From positions 1-16,299 of the forward strand of contig JAFJTK010000138.1 of NCBI GenBank assembly GCA_017880265.1: DNA of 16,299 nt, in the 5' to 3' direction. The notes beneath the pieces are model-generated. The model was given only the letters and a program-made list of their open reading frames with translations, searched no databases and was not told the DNA's origin. The position numbers were made by a program, and so were the translations under genes. Numbering within the stretch: position 1 is the stretch's first letter; each line of letters starts with the position of its first letter. This document shows positions 14,651 through 16,299 of this stretch, in pieces. This DNA comes from Candidatus Pelagibacter sp. (lineage in GTDB: Bacteria > Pseudomonadota > Alphaproteobacteria > Pelagibacterales > Pelagibacteraceae).

Positions 14651-16299
14651 TTAATACTGTAATTCTTTAATATTAATATATTGATTTAAAGATAGTGGAT
14701 TAGCTAAAGCTTCTTTGTTTTTAATTTTATTACCCTCTATTATACTTTTAACAGCAAGCTCAACTATTTTTCCACTTTTCGTTCTTGGAATATCATTTAC
14801 TTGAATAATTTTATGAGGGACATGTCTTGGAGAAGCATTTTTTCTTATTTGTAATTTAATTTTTTTTAATAAATTTTCAGTAAGTTCATATTTTGAATTT
14901 AAAATTACAAACAAAACTATTCGAATGTCATTATCCCAAGACTGACCAACAACAAGAGACTCCTTAATTTCTTTAAATTTTTCAATCTCTGAATAAATTT
15001 CAGCCGTCCCAAGACGAACACCTCCCGGATTTAAGGTAGTATCGGATCGACCAACAATTATAAAACCATTTTTATTAGTTATTTTTGCATAGTCTCCATG
15101 GTGCCAAATATTTTTAAATTTATTAAAATATGCTTTTTTAAATTTGTTATCATTTTTATCATTCCAAAATTTTAAAGGCATAGATGGAAATGGATTAACG
15201 CAAACAAGTTCACCTTTTTTATCAGTAATTGATTTACCTCTTTCGTCAAATACACGAACATCCATTCCCAAACCCTTGTTTTGAATTTCACCTGGATAGA
15301 CAGGTTGATATAAATTTCCTAAAACAAAACATGAAACGATATCAGTTCCTCCAGAAATAGACGCTAAATGAAGATCTTTTTTTATATTTTTGTATACATA
15401 ATTAAAACTATCTTCAGACAAAGGTGAACCAGTAGAGCAAATAGTTCTTAATTTTGAAAGTTTATATTTTTTTTTATAGTTTATATTAGTTTTGCGCAAT
15501 GCATCGATGTACTTAGCACTTACACCAAAGAGTGTTATATCTTCTTTGTTTGCAATCTTAAGGAGTATATCCTCTTTTTTATACATTGGTGACCCATCAA
15601 ACAAAACAATCGAAGCTTTTGAGGACAAAACTGAAACTAACCAATTCCACATCATCCACCCACATGTAGTAAAATAAAAAACATTATCACTTTCTTTTAT
15701 ATCACAATGCAGTTGATGCTCTTTCAAATGTTGAAGAAGAACACCACCAGTTTTATGGCAAATACATTTAGGTTTACCAGTTGTGCCACTAGAATAAAGA
15801 ATTGCTAATTCATGTTCAAAATCAAATTTTTGAAATTTTAGATCAATTTCCTTTTGTTTAAGAATATATTCCCATGAATAGGTTTTAATATTCTTATATT
15901 TTGGAATTTTTTTAATCTTAGGTTCGCCTGGATAATTTGTAATAACTATATGTTTAATACTTGGTATTCTTTTAACAATATCTGGAATTCTTTCTAAAAC
16001 ATTTATTCTTTTACCATTATAAAAATACTCATTTGTAACAAACAAAATTTTTGGTTTAATTTGTGAGAACCGTTCAACAACACCATTGATACCAAAATCA
16101 GGTGAGCATGATGACCATATTGATCCTATAGCAACAGTACCTAAAAAAGCCTCAACTGTTTCGGGAATATTAGGCATATATGCTGCCACACGATCTTTAG
16201 ATTTTATTTTTAAATTTTTTAGAAATGAAGATATATTTTTTACGTTACTGTTTAACTTTTTCCAATTTTTTGTTTCACGGTATCCATTTTCGCTAATAA
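14651..16299 (-). CDS. aacS: Acetoacetyl-CoA synthetase (acetoacetate-CoA ligase), partial at 5' end
   Basis: Activates acetoacetate with ATP and CoA via an acyl-adenylate, feeding ketone-body carbon (for example from polyhydroxybutyrate or amino-acid breakdown) into acetoacetyl-CoA. The frame is open through the right edge, upstream of the GTG at 16189, with conserved sequence (NGYRETKNWKKL, then SKDRVAAYMPNIPE), so the true start lies outside; about 548 residues are seen of an expected 650. ANL-superfamily motifs: YSSGTTGKPK (about 15766-15795), the family-specific GWMMWNWLVSVL block that distinguishes it from acetyl-CoA synthetase, WSSCSPDFG, the GGTDIVSCF segment, the HHGDYAK and GRSDTTLNPGGVR hinge, and PRTKSGK with the adenylating Lys at 14768-14770. 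It converges with the PuuD-like gene, 14 bp apart. Confidence 0.93.
   Translation of the reverse strand, partial: ISENGYRETKNWKKLNSNVKNISSFLKNLKIKSKDRVAAYMPNIPETVEAFLGTVAIGSIWSSCSPDFGINGVVERFSQIKPKILFVTNEYFYNGKRINVLERIPDIVKRIPSIKHIVITNYPGEPKIKKIPKYKNIKTYSWEYILKQKEIDLKFQKFDFEHELAILYSSGTTGKPKCICHKTGGVLLQHLKEHQLHCDIKESDNVFYFTTCGWMMWNWLVSVLSSKASIVLFDGSPMYKKEDILLKIANKEDITLFGVSAKYIDALRKTNINYKKKYKLSKLRTICSTGSPLSEDSFNYVYKNIKKDLHLASISGGTDIVSCFVLGNLYQPVYPGEIQNKGLGMDVRVFDERGKSITDKKGELVCVNPFPSMPLKFWNDKNDNKFKKAYFNKFKNIWHHGDYAKITNKNGFIIVGRSDTTLNPGGVRLGTAEIYSEIEKFKEIKESLVVGQSWDNDIRIVLFVILNSKYELTENLLKKIKLQIRKNASPRHVPHKIIQVNDIPRTKSGKIVELAVKSIIEGNKIKNKEALANPLSLNQYINIKELQY

Noticed and set aside
16187..16189. 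GTG at 16189 as the start of acetoacetyl-CoA synthetase
   Set aside because: The frame stays open and conserved upstream to the window edge, so this GTG is an internal valine codon in a KDRVAAY motif.

Overview
The window looks like a piece of a streamlined, very AT-rich alphaproteobacterial chromosome (by eye about 30% G+C), most probably from the SAR11 / Pelagibacterales group. The evidence is the low G+C, the very tight packing (no gap between genes exceeds about 115 bp, and many genes overlap or abut), the near absence of Shine-Dalgarno motifs, and the alphaproteobacterial set of genes (DUF502-recG-sdhE, ssb/uvrA divergent, gyrA-coaD-ppi-tgt). The species is inferred from the sequence alone.

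Layout. 1-1584 (minus): a two-gene unit, an EamA/RarD-type transporter followed by a GH103 (MltB-type) lytic transglycosylase that runs off the left edge. 1670-1759 (plus): tRNA-Ser(UGA), abutting the stop codon of sdhE. 1760-4106: sdhE (minus) and recG (plus) diverge from a 22-bp gap. 4103-4802 (minus): a DUF502 inner-membrane protein, preceded by a possible 25-residue membrane peptide. 4834-5661 (plus): an M48 metalloprotease with a Tat/lipoprotein-like leader. 5671-5746 (minus): tRNA-Lys(UUU). 5831-11037 (minus): a compact housekeeping unit transcribed as ssb, gyrA, coaD, ppi, tgt. 11126-13978 (plus): uvrA, divergent from ssb. 14034-14636 (plus): a stand-alone PuuD-like (Urate_ox_N) membrane protein. 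14651-16299 (minus): acetoacetyl-CoA synthetase, cut by the right edge.

How the genes work together. The core is DNA maintenance: RecG (fork and branch processing), SSB, gyrase A and UvrA (nucleotide excision repair). CoaD makes CoA. Acetoacetyl-CoA synthetase consumes CoA to activate acetoacetate. SdhE matures the flavin subunit of succinate dehydrogenase. The transglycosylase, M48 protease, cyclophilin and DUF502 protein act in or at the cell envelope. Tgt modifies tRNA.

There is no mobile element, CRISPR array, phage gene or defence island, and I see no undescribed multi-gene system. The most notable sequence-level observations are a Tgt that has lost two of its four structural zinc ligands while keeping all catalytic residues, the stand-alone PuuD-like membrane domain without its cytochrome c partner, a candidate 25-residue membrane peptide, a GyrA with Gln at the quinolone-determining serine position, and several extremely compressed gene junctions.
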